Positions 1-9,617 are shown, counted from the first letter of the stretch. The stretch: 64,000 nucleotides of DNA from Flagellimonas pacifica (GCF_900215465.1 NZ_OBEH01000004.1:238257-302256), one strand, 5' to 3'. Notes: generated from the sequence alone by a model not told the origin. A program made the numbers and translations.

Positions 1-528
1 CAGATGCATGCCACTGGACAAATCCTCATAAATAATTTCAGTATCTGTTATTGAATAGGAATCCATGACCAAGGAAAAACTATTAGAGGATTCTTCCACA
101 CTCTCAGTTGACACTCCCTCTTCTTCTTTTGCTATATCATAATTGGCATTTTCGGCTTCATCTACTTTAATATGGAGTTTTGCACCACCAATATTGAGGC
201 TTTTGATGCCAATGGGTTCTTCAGCTGTTTTGAATAGCTCATTTATCGACATTTTAAGCTCAATTTGCTCGGATGCAAATAAGGTATCACCCTCAAAAGG
301 CGCTTTATTTACTAAAGAAATGCTCTTTAATTGCACATTGGCATTAGGGAAACTCTTGAGCAGACTCAGATTGGCCTCATCAAAATCCAAGGTGGCATTG
401 ATGTTGTTATTGACCTTGTTTTTAATGATTTCTGCTATTTTACCTTCCAATAGCAAAGGCAAGGCAACGATAATTGCAATCAGGACAAGTAGGGTTATGC
501 CTGTAATTTTTAGGGCTTTTGTTCTCAT
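1..528 (-). CDS. AsmA-family envelope protein, N-terminal part
   Basis: This reading frame on the minus strand starts at the ATG complement at 526-528 and runs off the left edge, giving 176 residues. Residues 7-27 form one hydrophobic segment, followed by a sequence rich in short beta-strand patterns (a stretch around LLEGKIAEIIKNKVN, then alternating polar and hydrophobic residues). This is the usual start of AsmA/DUF748 proteins, which are inner-membrane anchored with a periplasmic lipid-transport-like domain. The family assignment is from pattern recognition. The C-terminal AsmA domain is outside the window. It is probably transcribed together with or downstream of the following minus-strand genes. 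Confidence 0.75.
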   Translation of the reverse strand, partial: MRTKALKITGITLLVLIAIIVALPLLLEGKIAEIIKNKVNNNINATLDFDEANLSLLKSFPNANVQLKSISLVNKAPFEGDTLFASEQIELKMSINELFKTAEEPIGIKSLNIGGAKLHIKVDEAENANYDIAKEEEGVSTESVEESSNSFSLVMDSYSITDTEIIYEDLSSGMHL

Positions 529-565
529 AATTTGGGAATTTTACAACAAAATAAGCAAGAAGCTC

Positions 566-1273
566 TCAATCAAGGGCTATTTCTTCACCTATTTTTAAGT
601 TAAATCTTTTCCGTAATAGATATACGAAAAGATACAGTAAAGGGGTGTCCAACAGGGCAATAAAAATTTTAAAGACAAATCCACTGATGACCAGACCGTA
701 GAAAAGCTTCCAAGGAATTTCGCCAAAAGAGCACAATAATAGTACTACTGTAAAGGTGTCTATAAATTGGGATGAAAAGGTAGAAAAGTTATTTCGTAAC
801 CAAAGATGTTTTCCTTTGGTAAGCCTTTTCCAGAAATGATATAGTTGAATATCTACAAACTGAGCTAACAGATAGGCCATCATAGAAGCAAAAACAGCGA
901 CTATTGTATTTCCAAAAACAGATTTAAACATGTCATCTGTAACCGGAGACCAATCTGTTGCCGGTGAAGCAGAAGCTGTGTAAACAATCAGTAATGAAAA
1001 GAATGAGGCAAAAATACCCGCCACCACTACTTGATTTGCCTTTTTCTTACCAAAAATTTCCGATATCAAATCGGTAATCAGAAATGTAATGGGGTAAGGT
1101 AAAATCCCCACCGAAATCTCAAAGAGCGGAGCACCTAAAATGGTAACATCCCCAAAGGGGTTCCAATAAAAGAATTTTTGAAAAATAAGATTGGACACCA
1201 CCAGGGAAGTAATGAACAACGCTCCCAGGTAAAGGTAAATGGAAAACGCAGTTCTTTTGTCCTTTTGCGTCAT
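566..1273 (-). CDS. yhhQ: Queuosine-precursor transporter (YhhQ/VUT family)
   Basis: A 235-residue membrane protein with about six predicted membrane segments. It shows family signatures such as the SVGILPYPITFLITDLISE stretch (residues 55-73), with conserved Pro-Tyr-Pro and Thr-Asp-Leu-Ile-Ser-Glu, and a Phe-Val-Asp-Ile-Gln-Leu-Tyr-His-Phe-Trp block. Proteins of this family import queuosine precursors for tRNA modification. It starts at an ATG 4 nt downstream of the stop of the SppA gene, so the two are likely co-transcribed. Length is normal and no defects are seen. Confidence 0.9.
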   Translation of the reverse strand: MTQKDKRTAFSIYLYLGALFITSLVVSNLIFQKFFYWNPFGDVTILGAPLFEISVGILPYPITFLITDLISEIFGKKKANQVVVAGIFASFFSLLIVYTASASPATDWSPVTDDMFKSVFGNTIVAVFASMMAYLLAQFVDIQLYHFWKRLTKGKHLWLRNNFSTFSSQFIDTFTVVLLLCSFGEIPWKLFYGLVISGFVFKIFIALLDTPLLYLFVYLLRKRFNLKIGEEIALD

Positions 1274-1277
1274 CCTC

Positions 1278-3038
1278 TTATTTAATGTTTAAGGAAAATG
1301 GCATCCTTGCCTGGATTCCTTTTTGTTTTGTAATCTGCTTGAACTCTTTTAAAAATTGAAATGCTTCTGCACCTATCTGTTCCTGGACAAGGTTTTCCCC
1401 TATTTTTTCCTTTACTCCTCCCATATTTTCCATGAAACGCTCAAAATCCGATTTATATTTAGGGTACTTTCGGATTCCATAAGTATCCAATTCTGCTATC
1501 TCCGCAGCGGCAGCAATGGCATCATCCAAACTACCCAACTCATCTACCAAACCATTTTCTTTGGCATGAACGCCGCTCCAAACCCTACCCTGTGCCAAGG
1601 AATCCACTTCTGCAATACTCATATTTCTTCCTGCCGCAACACGCTCCAAAAAGGTTTCATATGTATCTTCTATACCTTCTTGCACCACATTTTTAAATGA
1701 ATCGCCCATTGGTTCAAACAATGAATAATCCACAGAATTCTTGTTGGTCCCCACTTGTTCTGCATTTATTCCAATATTTCCCGCCAATTCACTGGCATTT
1801 GGGATGGTTCCAAAAACACCAATAGATCCTGTAATGGTAGTGGGTTCTGCAAAAATCTTGTCACCTCCAACTCCAATATAATACCCTCCGGAAGCCGCAA
1901 CATTTCCAAAGGAAACCACAACAGGCTTTTCTTTTTTGGCCAGTTCTACTTCACGCCAAATAATATCCGATACCAGAGCACTTCCTCCGGGAGAGTCTAT
2001 TCTGAGTACAATTGCCTTTACATTTTCATTGTCCACAGCTTTCTGTATGGCCCTGGTAACCAATCCTTGTCCCAGAAACTCTTTTCCTCCTTCACCGTAG
2101 TAAATCTCTCCTTGGGCATATACTACAGCTACCTTCTCTTTACCTGTCTTTATCCTTTTACTGCCTGCCAATTGAACATAGTCTGTAAACTCAACATAAT
2201 TAATTTCCTCATCTTTACCAATTCCCATTTTCTCTTGCAAAAATTTCTCAAACTCATCAAAATGGGCCTTTCCATCAATAAGTCCAGATTCCACAGCGTA
2301 ATCTGGTGTTCTTCCTCCCAAAGTATCTGCAATGACATTTAAATTCTGGGTATTAATACCACGTGAACTACCTATTTCATCAAGCATCACATCCCAAATA
2401 GAAGAAATCAACGCTTGAATCTGCTCTCTGTTTTCCGGACTCATGGTATTGGAAAGGTAAGGCTCTACCGCACTTTTGTACTTTCCGTGACGAATCACTT
2501 CCATTTTAACCCCTGTTTTCTCCTGTAAATCTTTAAAATATAGTACTTCAGTAGCCAATCCTTTAAAATCCATTCCCCCAACCGGATTTAGATACAACTC
2601 ATCTGCCACACTGGCCAGATAATAATCCTTTTGGGTATAAAAATCCGAATGCGCATAAATGAACTTTCCAGTTTCCTTAAATTCAGATAAAGCTTTTCTA
2701 ATTGCCTGTGTCTGGGCCAAACCTGCTTGCACAAAGCTGGTTGTCATGCTTATCCCTTCAATATTTGAATCCTGTGCCGCAATTCTTATAGCGTGTACAA
2801 TATCATCCAAACCTACCTCTTCGTCCCACAACCCCGCAAAAGGGTCGGTATTATCTCTTCCCACATAATCTTTTATAGGTTCCATTAAGCTTAATTCCAA
2901 AACGGAATTCTTTTTTACCACTACCCCATCATCTGCACTACCAATCAAAGCCGCGAAAATGAAAATCATTCCCATCAATATTCCAAATGCCATTAAACAG
3001 CCCAAAATTGCTGCCAACAGATTTCTTAAAAAATTCAT
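1278..3038 (-). CDS. sppA: Signal peptide peptidase SppA, 67K type
   Basis: A 586-residue membrane-bound serine protease of family S49 that degrades cleaved signal peptides. A single N-terminal membrane anchor covers about residues 7-30. Two tandem S49 domains follow. The general-base lysine lies in GKYKSAVEP (Lys188) of the first domain and the nucleophile in DSPGGSA (Ser353) of the second, which matches the Lys/Ser dyad of the long E. coli-type enzymes. The gene is the first of a short operon with the queuosine-precursor transporter and is divergent from the folK fusion gene. Confidence 0.95.
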   Translation of the reverse strand: MNFLRNLLAAILGCLMAFGILMGMIFIFAALIGSADDGVVVKKNSVLELSLMEPIKDYVGRDNTDPFAGLWDEEVGLDDIVHAIRIAAQDSNIEGISMTTSFVQAGLAQTQAIRKALSEFKETGKFIYAHSDFYTQKDYYLASVADELYLNPVGGMDFKGLATEVLYFKDLQEKTGVKMEVIRHGKYKSAVEPYLSNTMSPENREQIQALISSIWDVMLDEIGSSRGINTQNLNVIADTLGGRTPDYAVESGLIDGKAHFDEFEKFLQEKMGIGKDEEINYVEFTDYVQLAGSKRIKTGKEKVAVVYAQGEIYYGEGGKEFLGQGLVTRAIQKAVDNENVKAIVLRIDSPGGSALVSDIIWREVELAKKEKPVVVSFGNVAASGGYYIGVGGDKIFAEPTTITGSIGVFGTIPNASELAGNIGINAEQVGTNKNSVDYSLFEPMGDSFKNVVQEGIEDTYETFLERVAAGRNMSIAEVDSLAQGRVWSGVHAKENGLVDELGSLDDAIAAAAEIAELDTYGIRKYPKYKSDFERFMENMGGVKEKIGENLVQEQIGAEAFQFLKEFKQITKQKGIQARMPFSLNIK

Positions 3039-3108
3039 TTAATACAATTTTATTCTTGATCAAATATAACCATTGTTGTATTGTTTTGTTTACTTTGTTT
3101 TCTGGATT

Positions 3109-4254
3109 ATGGGTCTAAGACAAAAGGTATATCTTTCTTTGGGCAGTAACTTGGGAAACCGTTACCTGACACTGCAAAAAGCTATTTTTAGCATTCAAAA
3201 AAAATGTGGCAAAATATTGGCGGTATCTTCCGTTTACGAAAATCCTGCTGTTGGTTTTAAAGGAGCCGATTTTTTGAATGCCTGTATTTCCATTGAAACT
3301 GAATTGCCTCCTTTAAATTTATTGCACATCCTTCTTCAGATTGAAAAAGATTTTGGCAGGGAACGTTCAAATACGCAAGGCTACAAGTCAAGAACCCTGG
3401 ACATAGACATTATCTTTTATGGTAATGAGACCATAAACACTGAAGATTTGCTTATCCCCCACCCTAACATGGATAGCAGGAATTTTGTTCTAAAACCTTT
3501 GGCCGATGTTGCCCCGCAATACTATCACCCTATTCTAAATAAGGATATCCGAAACTTGCTACAGCAGTCCAAGGATCGTGGTATCTTGAAAAAAACAAAA
3601 TACAAGCTCTATAAAAATATGCAAGAGCTTTTTTCCAAATTACAGTTTATCTCTATTGAGGGTAATATTGGTGCTGGAAAAACCACGCTATGTAAAATGA
3701 TTGCTGAGGATTTTAATGCAAAGTTGGTTTTGGAGCGATTTGCAGACAATCCTTTTTTACCCAAATTCTATGAAGATCAAGGCAGATATGCTTTCCCTTT
3801 GGAAATGTCCTTTTTGGCAGATCGTTACCAACAATTTACCGATGACACTTCGCAATTTGACCTTTTTAAAAGTTTTATGGTCAGTGATTATGATATTTTC
3901 AAATCCCTGATCTTTGCAAAAATCACTTTGCAAGAAGAAGAATTCAATTTGTACCGAAAGGTTTTCAACTTTATGTACAAAGAAGTTAAGAAGCCAGAAA
4001 TTTACCTTTATCTCTATCAAGATACAGATCGGCTTCTTTCAAACATTAAACATCGTGGAAGGGATTATGAACAAAATATATCCGCAACCTATTTAGAAAA
4101 AATTAATAGAGGTTATCTGGATTTTATCAAGGGGCATCCCAACCAAAACAGTATGGTCTTAGACCTTAGTAATCTGGACTTTGTGCACAATAGGTTAGAC
4201 TATGAAGCTATTTTGGAGAAGCTTGGAGAGAAAATTCTTTCTTTAGGTTTTTAA
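3109..4254 (+). CDS. folK: HPPK (FolK) fused to deoxynucleoside kinase
   Basis: The N-terminal half (residues 1-165) is 6-hydroxymethyl-dihydropterin pyrophosphokinase of folate synthesis: SLGSNLGNR at the start, SRTLDIDII with the metal-binding aspartates, and HPNMDSRNFVLKPLADVAP. The second half (about 175-381) is a dNK/TK2-type deoxynucleoside kinase with a P-loop GNIGAGKTT near residue 185, a DRYQQF segment and an Arg-rich lid RGRDYEQ. Both halves look intact. The ATG at 3109 is preferred over a TTG at 3073 because SLGSN follows it at the usual distance. This two-domain arrangement is familiar in Bacteroidota. The gene is followed by a strong terminator. Confidence 0.93.
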   Translation: MGLRQKVYLSLGSNLGNRYLTLQKAIFSIQKKCGKILAVSSVYENPAVGFKGADFLNACISIETELPPLNLLHILLQIEKDFGRERSNTQGYKSRTLDIDIIFYGNETINTEDLLIPHPNMDSRNFVLKPLADVAPQYYHPILNKDIRNLLQQSKDRGILKKTKYKLYKNMQELFSKLQFISIEGNIGAGKTTLCKMIAEDFNAKLVLERFADNPFLPKFYEDQGRYAFPLEMSFLADRYQQFTDDTSQFDLFKSFMVSDYDIFKSLIFAKITLQEEEFNLYRKVFNFMYKEVKKPEIYLYLYQDTDRLLSNIKHRGRDYEQNISATYLEKINRGYLDFIKGHPNQNSMVLDLSNLDFVHNRLDYEAILEKLGEKILSLGF

Positions 4255-4346
4255 GAGAATTTTTAGAAAATGCTTGCATATAACGAATGGTTTTATTTTA
4301 TTAGACCTCTCGAAATGAGAAACTAACTAACTCAAACTATATGATT

Positions 4347-4380
4347 AGCCCTGATTTTTTCAGGGCTTTTTGTTTTTTTG
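4347..4380 (+). terminator. Rho-independent terminator after the folK fusion
   Basis: AGCCCTGA and CAGGGCT form a GC-rich stem around a T-rich loop, followed by two T-runs on the plus strand. The stop codon of the convergent RNA methyltransferase gene lies inside the stem. Confidence 0.85.
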
Positions 4381-4911
4381 GGCGTTCATTTTTGACCAAA
4401 CATCCCAGACCACAACCCCACAACTCACCGAAATATTCAAAGAATGTTTGGTTCCAAATTGCGGAATTTCCAAAACCATATCACTAGCGGAAACCACTTC
4501 CTGTGCAACCCCTTTTACCTCATTGCCAAAAATAAAGGCTAAAGTCTTATTTTCTTCTACTTGAAAATTGTTAAGTATTACTGCCTGTTCTGCCTGTTCC
4601 ACAGCAATTGTCATGACACCTTCTGACTTCAATTGTTGAATAAGCTCTTCTGTATTTTCACAATACTCCCAATCTACACTATCTGTTGCTCCCAAGGCTG
4701 TTTTTCTAATGTCTTTATGCGGCGGAGTAGCAGTAATTCCGCACAAATAGATTTTCTGCACCAGAAATGCATCAGCGGTTCTAAAAACAGAGCCAATGTT
4801 ATTCAAGCTTCTAATATTATCAAGAATGAGAATGATGGGCGTTTTCTCCGCATTCTTAAATTCGGCCACATCCAATCGCTCTAATTCGCTATTTTCCAGT
4901 TTACGCTTCAT
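4360..4911 (-). CDS. SpoU/TrmH-family RNA 2'-O-methyltransferase
   Basis: A 183-residue SPOUT methyltransferase. The three family motifs are visible: motif 1 LDNIRSLNNIGSVFRTADAF, motif 2 FIFGNEVKGV and motif 3 IPQFGTKHSLNISVSCGVVVWD, which together form the SAM-binding trefoil knot. An N-terminal extension with an RNA-binding domain is lacking, so it is the short tRNA/rRNA methyltransferase type and the exact target nucleotide cannot be told. The ATG at 4911 is preferred over a TTG three codons upstream. It converges with the folK fusion gene. Confidence 0.9.
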   Translation of the reverse strand: MKRKLENSELERLDVAEFKNAEKTPIILILDNIRSLNNIGSVFRTADAFLVQKIYLCGITATPPHKDIRKTALGATDSVDWEYCENTEELIQQLKSEGVMTIAVEQAEQAVILNNFQVEENKTLAFIFGNEVKGVAQEVVSASDMVLEIPQFGTKHSLNISVSCGVVVWDVWSKMNAQKNKKP

Positions 4912-5017
4912 ATTTTTCAACCATTACCCGTAAAATATCAACAAAAATTTTGGGTGTATTGGGAAAACGGTACATTCGTTCTTACCCTTTTCGCAAAAAT
5001 AACGCAATAATATCGCT

Positions 5018-7639
5018 TTGGCAGCTACATCTAAAACAAAGAAGGTTACCCCATTGATGCAACAGTACAATACCATCAAGACTAAACATCCTGATGCATT
5101 GTTGTTGTTTAGGGTTGGTGATTTTTATGAAACTTTTGGTGAGGACGCCATAAAGGCCTCCAAGATTTTGGGCATTATCCTCACCCACCGGAACAATGGC
5201 GGAGATAAGACTGAATTGGCCGGGTTTCCACACCATTCTTTGAACACCTATTTACCCAAACTGGTAAAAGCAGGACAGCGTGTTGCTATTTGTGATCAAT
5301 TGGAGGACCCCAAACAAACCAAAAGCATTGTAAAACGAGGTGTAACGGAATTGGTTACTCCCGGAGTTGCCCTTAATGATGACATATTGTCGGCCAAAAG
5401 CAATAACTTTTTATGCGCTATACATTTTGGACGGAACAAGATTGGTATCTCCTTTTTGGATATTTCAACCGGAGAGTTTTTAACCTCTGAAGGTTCTGCA
5501 GAACAAATGGATAAATTGCTCCAAAATTTTGCTCCTAACGAAGTTTTGGTGTCCAAAAACCACAAAAAAGAGTTTTTGGATGTCTTTGGAACACAATTCC
5601 ATAGCTTTTTTATGGAAGATTGGATTTTTCAGGAAGATTATGCCCATGAGAGCCTTACCAATCATTTTAAGACAAAAACATTACAAGGTTTTGGTATTGA
5701 CCATTTGAGCCATGGTATTGTTTCATCCGGTGCCGTGCTGCATTATTTGTCAGAGACCCAACATCGACGATTACAGCACATCAACAAAATCCAAAGAATA
5801 GCTGAGGAAGAATATGTTTGGATGGATCGTTTTACCATTCGAAATCTGGAATTGTACCATTCTACCAATCTCAACGCCGTTACACTACTGGACATCATCG
5901 ACAAGACCATCTCACCTATGGGGGGGCGACTTTTAAAACGATGGTTGGCCCTACCGCTAAAGAATATTGAAAAAATACAGCAACGTCATCAAGTGGTGTC
6001 CTATCTGGGAGATGAAGAAGAAGTACTTGAAAAAGTTCAACGTTGGATCAAACAGATGGGCGATTTGGAACGCTTGATTTCCAAATTGGCAACAGGCAAA
6101 ATCAACCCAAAAGAAGTTGTTCAGCTAAAAAATTCCTTGGAAGCTGTAGTTCCTGTAAAACAATTAGCTCTGGAAAGCACCAATGAATCCCTACAAAGTA
6201 TGGGGGAACAATTGGATACCTGCGAAAATCTCCGAAACAAAATCAAGGAAGTTTTGGCAGAGGAAGCCCCAATTTCCATTTTAAAAGGAAATACAATTGC
6301 CAAAGGATATTCAGAAGAGTTGGATGAACTCCGAAACCTTGCCTTTTCCAGCAAGGATTACCTGGATAAAATGTTGGAGCGGGAAACCAAAGAAACGGGG
6401 ATTACTTCATTAAAAATAGCTTCCAACAACGTATTTGGGTATTACATTGAGGTACGTAACACCCATAAGGACAAGGTACCCGAAGCTTGGATTCGCAAGC
6501 AGACCCTAGTAAATGCAGAGCGATACATTACCGAGGAACTCAAAGAATATGAAGCTAAAATTTTAGGGGCCGAGGAGCGTATCTACCAATTGGAACAACA
6601 ATTGTTTGAACAGCTTTTGGTCTGGATGCAGGAATACATCTCAACCGTTCAAAAAAATGCCCACTTGATTGCCCAACTGGATTGCCTATGTGGATTTGCG
6701 CAATTGGCCAAGGAAAACAATTATACACTTCCCAATGTCAACGAATCCACACAGCTTACAATTAAGGATGGAAGGCATCCAGTGATTGAAAAACAACTGC
6801 CATTAGGTGAAAGTTACATCACCAATGATGTGACCTTAAATTGTGACGATCAACAGATTATCATGATTACCGGACCCAACATGAGTGGTAAATCGGCCAT
6901 ACTCCGGCAGACAGCCCTTATTGTGCTACTGGCCCAAATGGGAAGTTTTGTCCCTGCTGAATCTGCCCAGATCGGTGTTGTTGACAAAATTTTTACCCGG
7001 GTTGGAGCCAGTGATAACATTTCTATGGGCGAATCTACTTTTATGGTGGAAATGAATGAAACCGCCTCCATTTTGAACAACCTTTCTGATCGGAGCTTGG
7101 TACTTTTGGATGAAATTGGAAGGGGCACCAGTACTTATGATGGCATTTCCATCGCTTGGGCCATTTCAGAATACCTGCATGAACATCCGGCAAAGGCAAA
7201 AACACTTTTTGCCACCCATTACCATGAGCTCAACGAAATGACCAATACCTTTAATCGAATCAAAAACTATAATGTTTCTGTAAAAGAGTTAAAGGACAAT
7301 GTACTTTTCCTTCGAAAATTAGTTCCAGGTGGTAGCGAACATAGTTTTGGTATTCATGTGGCCAAAATGGCCGGGATGCCCCAACAAGTGATTCAAAGAG
7401 CCAATAAAATCCTTAAAAAGCTGGAAAAATCCCATTCCAGTGAAGAGATGACCGATAAGTTGCAAGCTTCCCAAAATGAAATGCAGCTCAGTTTCTTCAA
7501 TCTGGACGACCCCCTTTTGGAAGAAATCAAGGAGGAAATCCTTCACTTGGACATTGACACGCTCACTCCTGTAGAGGCATTGATGAAGCTCAATGAAATT
7601 AAACGTTTATTGAGCAAAAAGAAAAAAGCATCCTCATAA
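5018..7639 (+). CDS. mutS: DNA mismatch repair protein MutS
   Basis: A full-length 873-residue MutS. The mismatch-reading motif Phe-Tyr-Glu is at residues 36-38 ([11 protein letters not shown]). The ATPase has Walker A GPNMSGKS at about 619, the STFMVEMNE signature, Walker [17 protein letters not shown] and the ATHYHEL switch. A C-terminal helical tail follows. The start is a TTG at 5018, chosen because the family's Lys-rich leader and VTPLMQQY begin right there and no in-frame ATG lies upstream. The gene stands alone, divergent from the methyltransferase, and is followed by tRNA genes. Confidence 0.97.
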   Translation: MAATSKTKKVTPLMQQYNTIKTKHPDALLLFRVGDFYETFGEDAIKASKILGIILTHRNNGGDKTELAGFPHHSLNTYLPKLVKAGQRVAICDQLEDPKQTKSIVKRGVTELVTPGVALNDDILSAKSNNFLCAIHFGRNKIGISFLDISTGEFLTSEGSAEQMDKLLQNFAPNEVLVSKNHKKEFLDVFGTQFHSFFMEDWIFQEDYAHESLTNHFKTKTLQGFGIDHLSHGIVSSGAVLHYLSETQHRRLQHINKIQRIAEEEYVWMDRFTIRNLELYHSTNLNAVTLLDIIDKTISPMGGRLLKRWLALPLKNIEKIQQRHQVVSYLGDEEEVLEKVQRWIKQMGDLERLISKLATGKINPKEVVQLKNSLEAVVPVKQLALESTNESLQSMGEQLDTCENLRNKIKEVLAEEAPISILKGNTIAKGYSEELDELRNLAFSSKDYLDKMLERETKETGITSLKIASNNVFGYYIEVRNTHKDKVPEAWIRKQTLVNAERYITEELKEYEAKILGAEERIYQLEQQLFEQLLVWMQEYISTVQKNAHLIAQLDCLCGFAQLAKENNYTLPNVNESTQLTIKDGRHPVIEKQLPLGESYITNDVTLNCDDQQIIMITGPNMSGKSAILRQTALIVLLAQMGSFVPAESAQIGVVDKIFTRVGASDNISMGESTFMVEMNETASILNNLSDRSLVLLDEIGRGTSTYDGISIAWAISEYLHEHPAKAKTLFATHYHELNEMTNTFNRIKNYNVSVKELKDNVLFLRKLVPGGSEHSFGIHVAKMAGMPQQVIQRANKILKKLEKSHSSEEMTDKLQASQNEMQLSFFNLDDPLLEEIKEEILHLDIDTLTPVEALMKLNEIKRLLSKKKKASS

Positions 7640-7669
7640 AATATTTCTTTTTATTTTATAGAAATGTAT

Positions 7670-7677
7670 TAAATTTG
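7670..7677 (+). promoter_or_regulatory. Candidate -7 element of the tRNA promoter
   Basis: TAAATTTG matches the Bacteroidota sigma-A -7 consensus TAnnTTTG and lies about 45 bp upstream of tRNA-Gly in a T-rich spacer after mutS. The -33 element is not clear. Confidence 0.45.
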
Positions 7678-7722
7678 CATCCGCATCAGGTAAAACTGAT
7701 GTTTGCAAATGTTCTTTTAAAT

Positions 7723-7795
7723 GCGAAAATAGCTCAGTTGGTAGAGCATCACCTTGCCAAGGTGGAGGTCGCGGGTTCGAATCCCGTTTTTCGCT
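7723..7795 (+). tRNA. tRNA-Gly (anticodon GCC)
   Basis: The cloverleaf can be traced by eye. The acceptor stem GCGAAAA pairs with TTTTCGC, there is a D-arm AGCTCAGTTGGTAGAGC, the anticodon stem CACCT/AGGTG encloses the loop TGCCA with anticodon GCC, and the T-arm GCGGGTTCGAATCCCGT follows. CCA is not encoded. Confidence 0.95.
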
Positions 7796-7796
7796 C

Positions 7797-7822
7797 AAAA
7801 ACGCTGCAAGCAGCGTTTTTTT
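7797..7822 (+). terminator. Terminator between the two tRNA genes
   Basis: AAAAACGCTG, a CAAG loop and CAGCGTTTTT form a perfect hairpin followed by further T residues. Confidence 0.85.
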
Positions 7823-7835
7823 TTATTTAAGTCCT

Positions 7836-7919
7836 GCTCGAGTGGTGGAATTGGTAGACACGCCGGACTTAAAATCCTGTGGCCTTTGGGCCGTGCGGGT
7901 TCAAGTCCCGCCTCGAGTA
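7836..7919 (+). tRNA. tRNA-Leu (anticodon TAA), island integration site
   Basis: A type II tRNA with a long variable arm. The acceptor GCTCGAG pairs with CTCGAGT (one G-T pair), the anticodon loop CTTAAAA carries TAA, and the T-arm is GCGGGTTCAAGTCCCGC. Its 3' two-thirds (7867-7920) is repeated at 24658-24711. The gene is therefore the attachment site of the downstream island and stays intact after integration. Confidence 0.95.
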
Positions 7920-7920
7920 C
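7867..7920 (+). repeat. Left attachment repeat (attL) within tRNA-Leu
   Basis: The anticodon-to-3'-end segment of tRNA-Leu is shared with 24658-24711. The first 16 nt (ACTTAAAATCCTGTGG) and the last 30 nt are identical and the 8-nt variable-arm piece between them differs at four positions. Confidence 0.9.
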
Positions 7921-7926
7921 AAAGGG

Positions 7927-7957
7927 AAAGCCAAGGATTTACATCCTTGGCTTTTTT
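7927..7957 (+). terminator. Terminator after tRNA-Leu
   Basis: AAAGCCAAGGAT, loop TTAC and ATCCTTGGCTTT form a 12-bp stem followed by T residues. It lies just inside the island. Confidence 0.85.
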
Positions 7958-7963
7958 ATTACA

Positions 7964-7982
7964 GGTACAACATAGGTACAAC
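7964..7982 (+). repeat. Left copy of tandem GGTACAAC element
   Basis: GGTACAAC-ATA-GGTACAAC, two 8-bp direct repeats with an 11-bp period. The same 19 bp recur in the same orientation at 24533-24551 just inside the other end of the island, so they are candidate arm-type integrase binding sites. Confidence 0.6.
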
Positions 7983-8022
7983 ATTTGATATTAGGTTTGG
8001 TCTTCTATGTTAGATAATTTCT

Positions 8023-8406
8023 TCATTTTAAATCCTTAGTCATATAATCCTGCCAAGTTACCAGTACATATTTGTCCTTACCGTTTTCATTTTTACTCAA
8101 AAAACCGTACTCATATACGAAAAGATAAACGTCATCTTTTTTGTTCTTCCAATAATGCGTGAAAAACTTGGGATTAAATCCATCTTCGACCAGCTTAGAT
8201 TTTCTAATGGTAGTAAAACCTGATTTATTAAACCTCTTCAATATTTTTCTGTTTATTCTTAGTTGCTTTTCTACAATAAAATAAAAGGCTTCTGTTTCCT
8301 GCCGTTTTTCGTATTGGTCTATTGATTTGCATTTTGTGGAACAAAATATTTTATCTGCGCGACCTCTTACGACAGAACTGCAAATCGGACATTTTTTTGT
8401 ACACAT
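8023..8406 (-). CDS. Zinc-ribbon protein of unknown function, divergent from the array recombinase
   Basis: 127 residues. The N-terminus has a treble-clef or zinc-ribbon pattern with Cys pairs CPIC (6-9) and CSTKC (22-26). A charged, mixed helix/strand region rich in Lys, Phe and Tyr follows, ending in VTWQDY. It is not a family whose function I can name. It lies immediately left of the cassette-array recombinase, is transcribed away from it and shares with it a 66-bp intergenic region containing a perfect AT-rich palindrome. It could be an accessory or regulatory protein of the array or of the island, but nothing in the sequence proves this. Confidence 0.7.
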   Translation of the reverse strand: MCTKKCPICSSVVRGRADKIFCSTKCKSIDQYEKRQETEAFYFIVEKQLRINRKILKRFNKSGFTTIRKSKLVEDGFNPKFFTHYWKNKKDDVYLFVYEYGFLSKNENGKDKYVLVTWQDYMTKDLK

Positions 8407-8414
8407 AAAATTAC

Positions 8415-8440
8415 TAGTATATTATACTTATAATATACTA
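8415..8440. promoter_or_regulatory. Perfect AT-rich palindrome in the divergent promoter region
   Basis: Arms TAGTATATTATA and TATAATATACTA (12 bp each) flank a 2-nt spacer between the zinc-ribbon gene and the recombinase gene. Its position suits an operator controlling both divergent genes. No T-tract argues for a terminator. Confidence 0.5.
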
Positions 8441-8472
8441 CTTAATTCATAAAACCTGATTAGAATTGTATT

Positions 8473-9600
8473 ATGAATTCCATGAAATCAATTACGCTTT
8501 ATCATTTGATGATTAAAAATCAAAAAATGATTGGCATAAAATTTTCTCCTGATCGGCTTATACAAGGTTTGATAAAGGGGCTTCCCAACCCAAAATGGAG
8601 CCAACAATATAACATGGCGTATATTGAAAATACCAAGGCGAATCTTGGTATTCTATTCAATACGTTTAAGGGCGCAGTATGGATAAATTATAATCGTTTT
8701 TTGACAAATAAACCCGTTAATACCCATAATGAAAACATTGATGTTGATTGGTTTAGAAAAAGAAAGACCGTACCAGAATACCGACTTTGCCCCGAAGACT
8801 ATCTATTAAAACTAGAATTAAAACGCTATGCCAATAGTACGGTCAAAACTTACGTTACTTTTTTTGAATTATTTATCAATTACCACAACGGTAAAGAATT
8901 AAAGGCGCTGGACGAGCACGACATTCGGGTTTTTCTTCAGCATCTTATTCAAAAGAAACATTCCAACTCCTATGTCAATCAAGCTATCAATGCTATAAAA
9001 TTTTATTACGAAGTTGTTTTGGGAATGCCAAACCGATTTTATGAGATTGAAAGGCCTCGAAAAGAATCTAAATTACCTACGGTCATCTCAAAGGAAGAAA
9101 TACTTTCAATCATTGAAAATACCAATAATATCAAACATAGGTGTATTGTACAACTACTATATGGTTCAGGTTTACGGCGCAGTGAACTATTGAATTTAAA
9201 AATAAAAGATATTGACAGCGGACGAATGCTCGTTCGTGTTGAAGGTTCAAAAGGAAACAAGGATAGGCTTACTTTATTATCTAAAACTGCCCTCAACGAT
9301 TTAAGAAAGTACTATACAAAATATGAACCACAAATTTATTTATTTGAAGGGAAGAAAGGAATTAAGTATAGTGGTGCAAGCGTTTTAAAGATTGTAAAAA
9401 CGGCTGCTGAAAAAGCGCGAATACGAACAACGGTAACACCACATGTATTGCGGCATAGTTTTGCAACGCACTTGTTGGAATCAGGCACAGACTTAAGGCA
9501 AATACAGGTGCTCTTAGGGCATGGATCGACCAAAACGACTGAAATATATACCCATGTTGCCACAAATACTTTTGAAAGCATTAAAAATCCCTTAGATTAG
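8473..9600 (+). CDS. Tyrosine recombinase heading the cassette array (IntI-like role, not IntI)
   Basis: 375 residues. An unusual N-terminal domain (about 1-85) precedes a SAM-like core-binding domain (about 100-190) and a catalytic domain with Arg235 (GSGLRRSE), Lys in GSKGNKDR, His324-x-x-Arg (HVLRHSF), His350 (LLGHGS) and the nucleophile Tyr359 (IYTHV). The C-terminal end IKNPLD recalls the SPLD end of IntI and some XerD-like enzymes. The stretch between the Lys motif and the YLFEG segment is short, so the extra helical insertion diagnostic of IntI integrases is absent. The gene points in the same direction as the cassettes and ends 47 bp before the first cassette boundary. I infer that it excises and inserts the cassettes. 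Ordinary Xer-like activity is the alternative. Confidence 0.85.
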   Translation: MNSMKSITLYHLMIKNQKMIGIKFSPDRLIQGLIKGLPNPKWSQQYNMAYIENTKANLGILFNTFKGAVWINYNRFLTNKPVNTHNENIDVDWFRKRKTVPEYRLCPEDYLLKLELKRYANSTVKTYVTFFELFINYHNGKELKALDEHDIRVFLQHLIQKKHSNSYVNQAINAIKFYYEVVLGMPNRFYEIERPRKESKLPTVISKEEILSIIENTNNIKHRCIVQLLYGSGLRRSELLNLKIKDIDSGRMLVRVEGSKGNKDRLTLLSKTALNDLRKYYTKYEPQIYLFEGKKGIKYSGASVLKIVKTAAEKARIRTTVTPHVLRHSFATHLLESGTDLRQIQVLLGHGSTKTTEIYTHVATNTFESIKNPLD

Positions 9601-9617
9601 TAATACTAAAAATGGAA

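Noticed and set aside
143..598. Plus-strand frame opposite AsmA
   Set aside because: The minus-strand frame gives a clear AsmA-type protein with a membrane anchor; this one is its shadow.
8473..9600. Calling the array recombinase a canonical integron integrase IntI
   Set aside because: The catalytic residues fit, but the stretch between the Lys motif and the HxxR motif is too short to hold the IntI-specific insertion, and the gene points along the cassettes.
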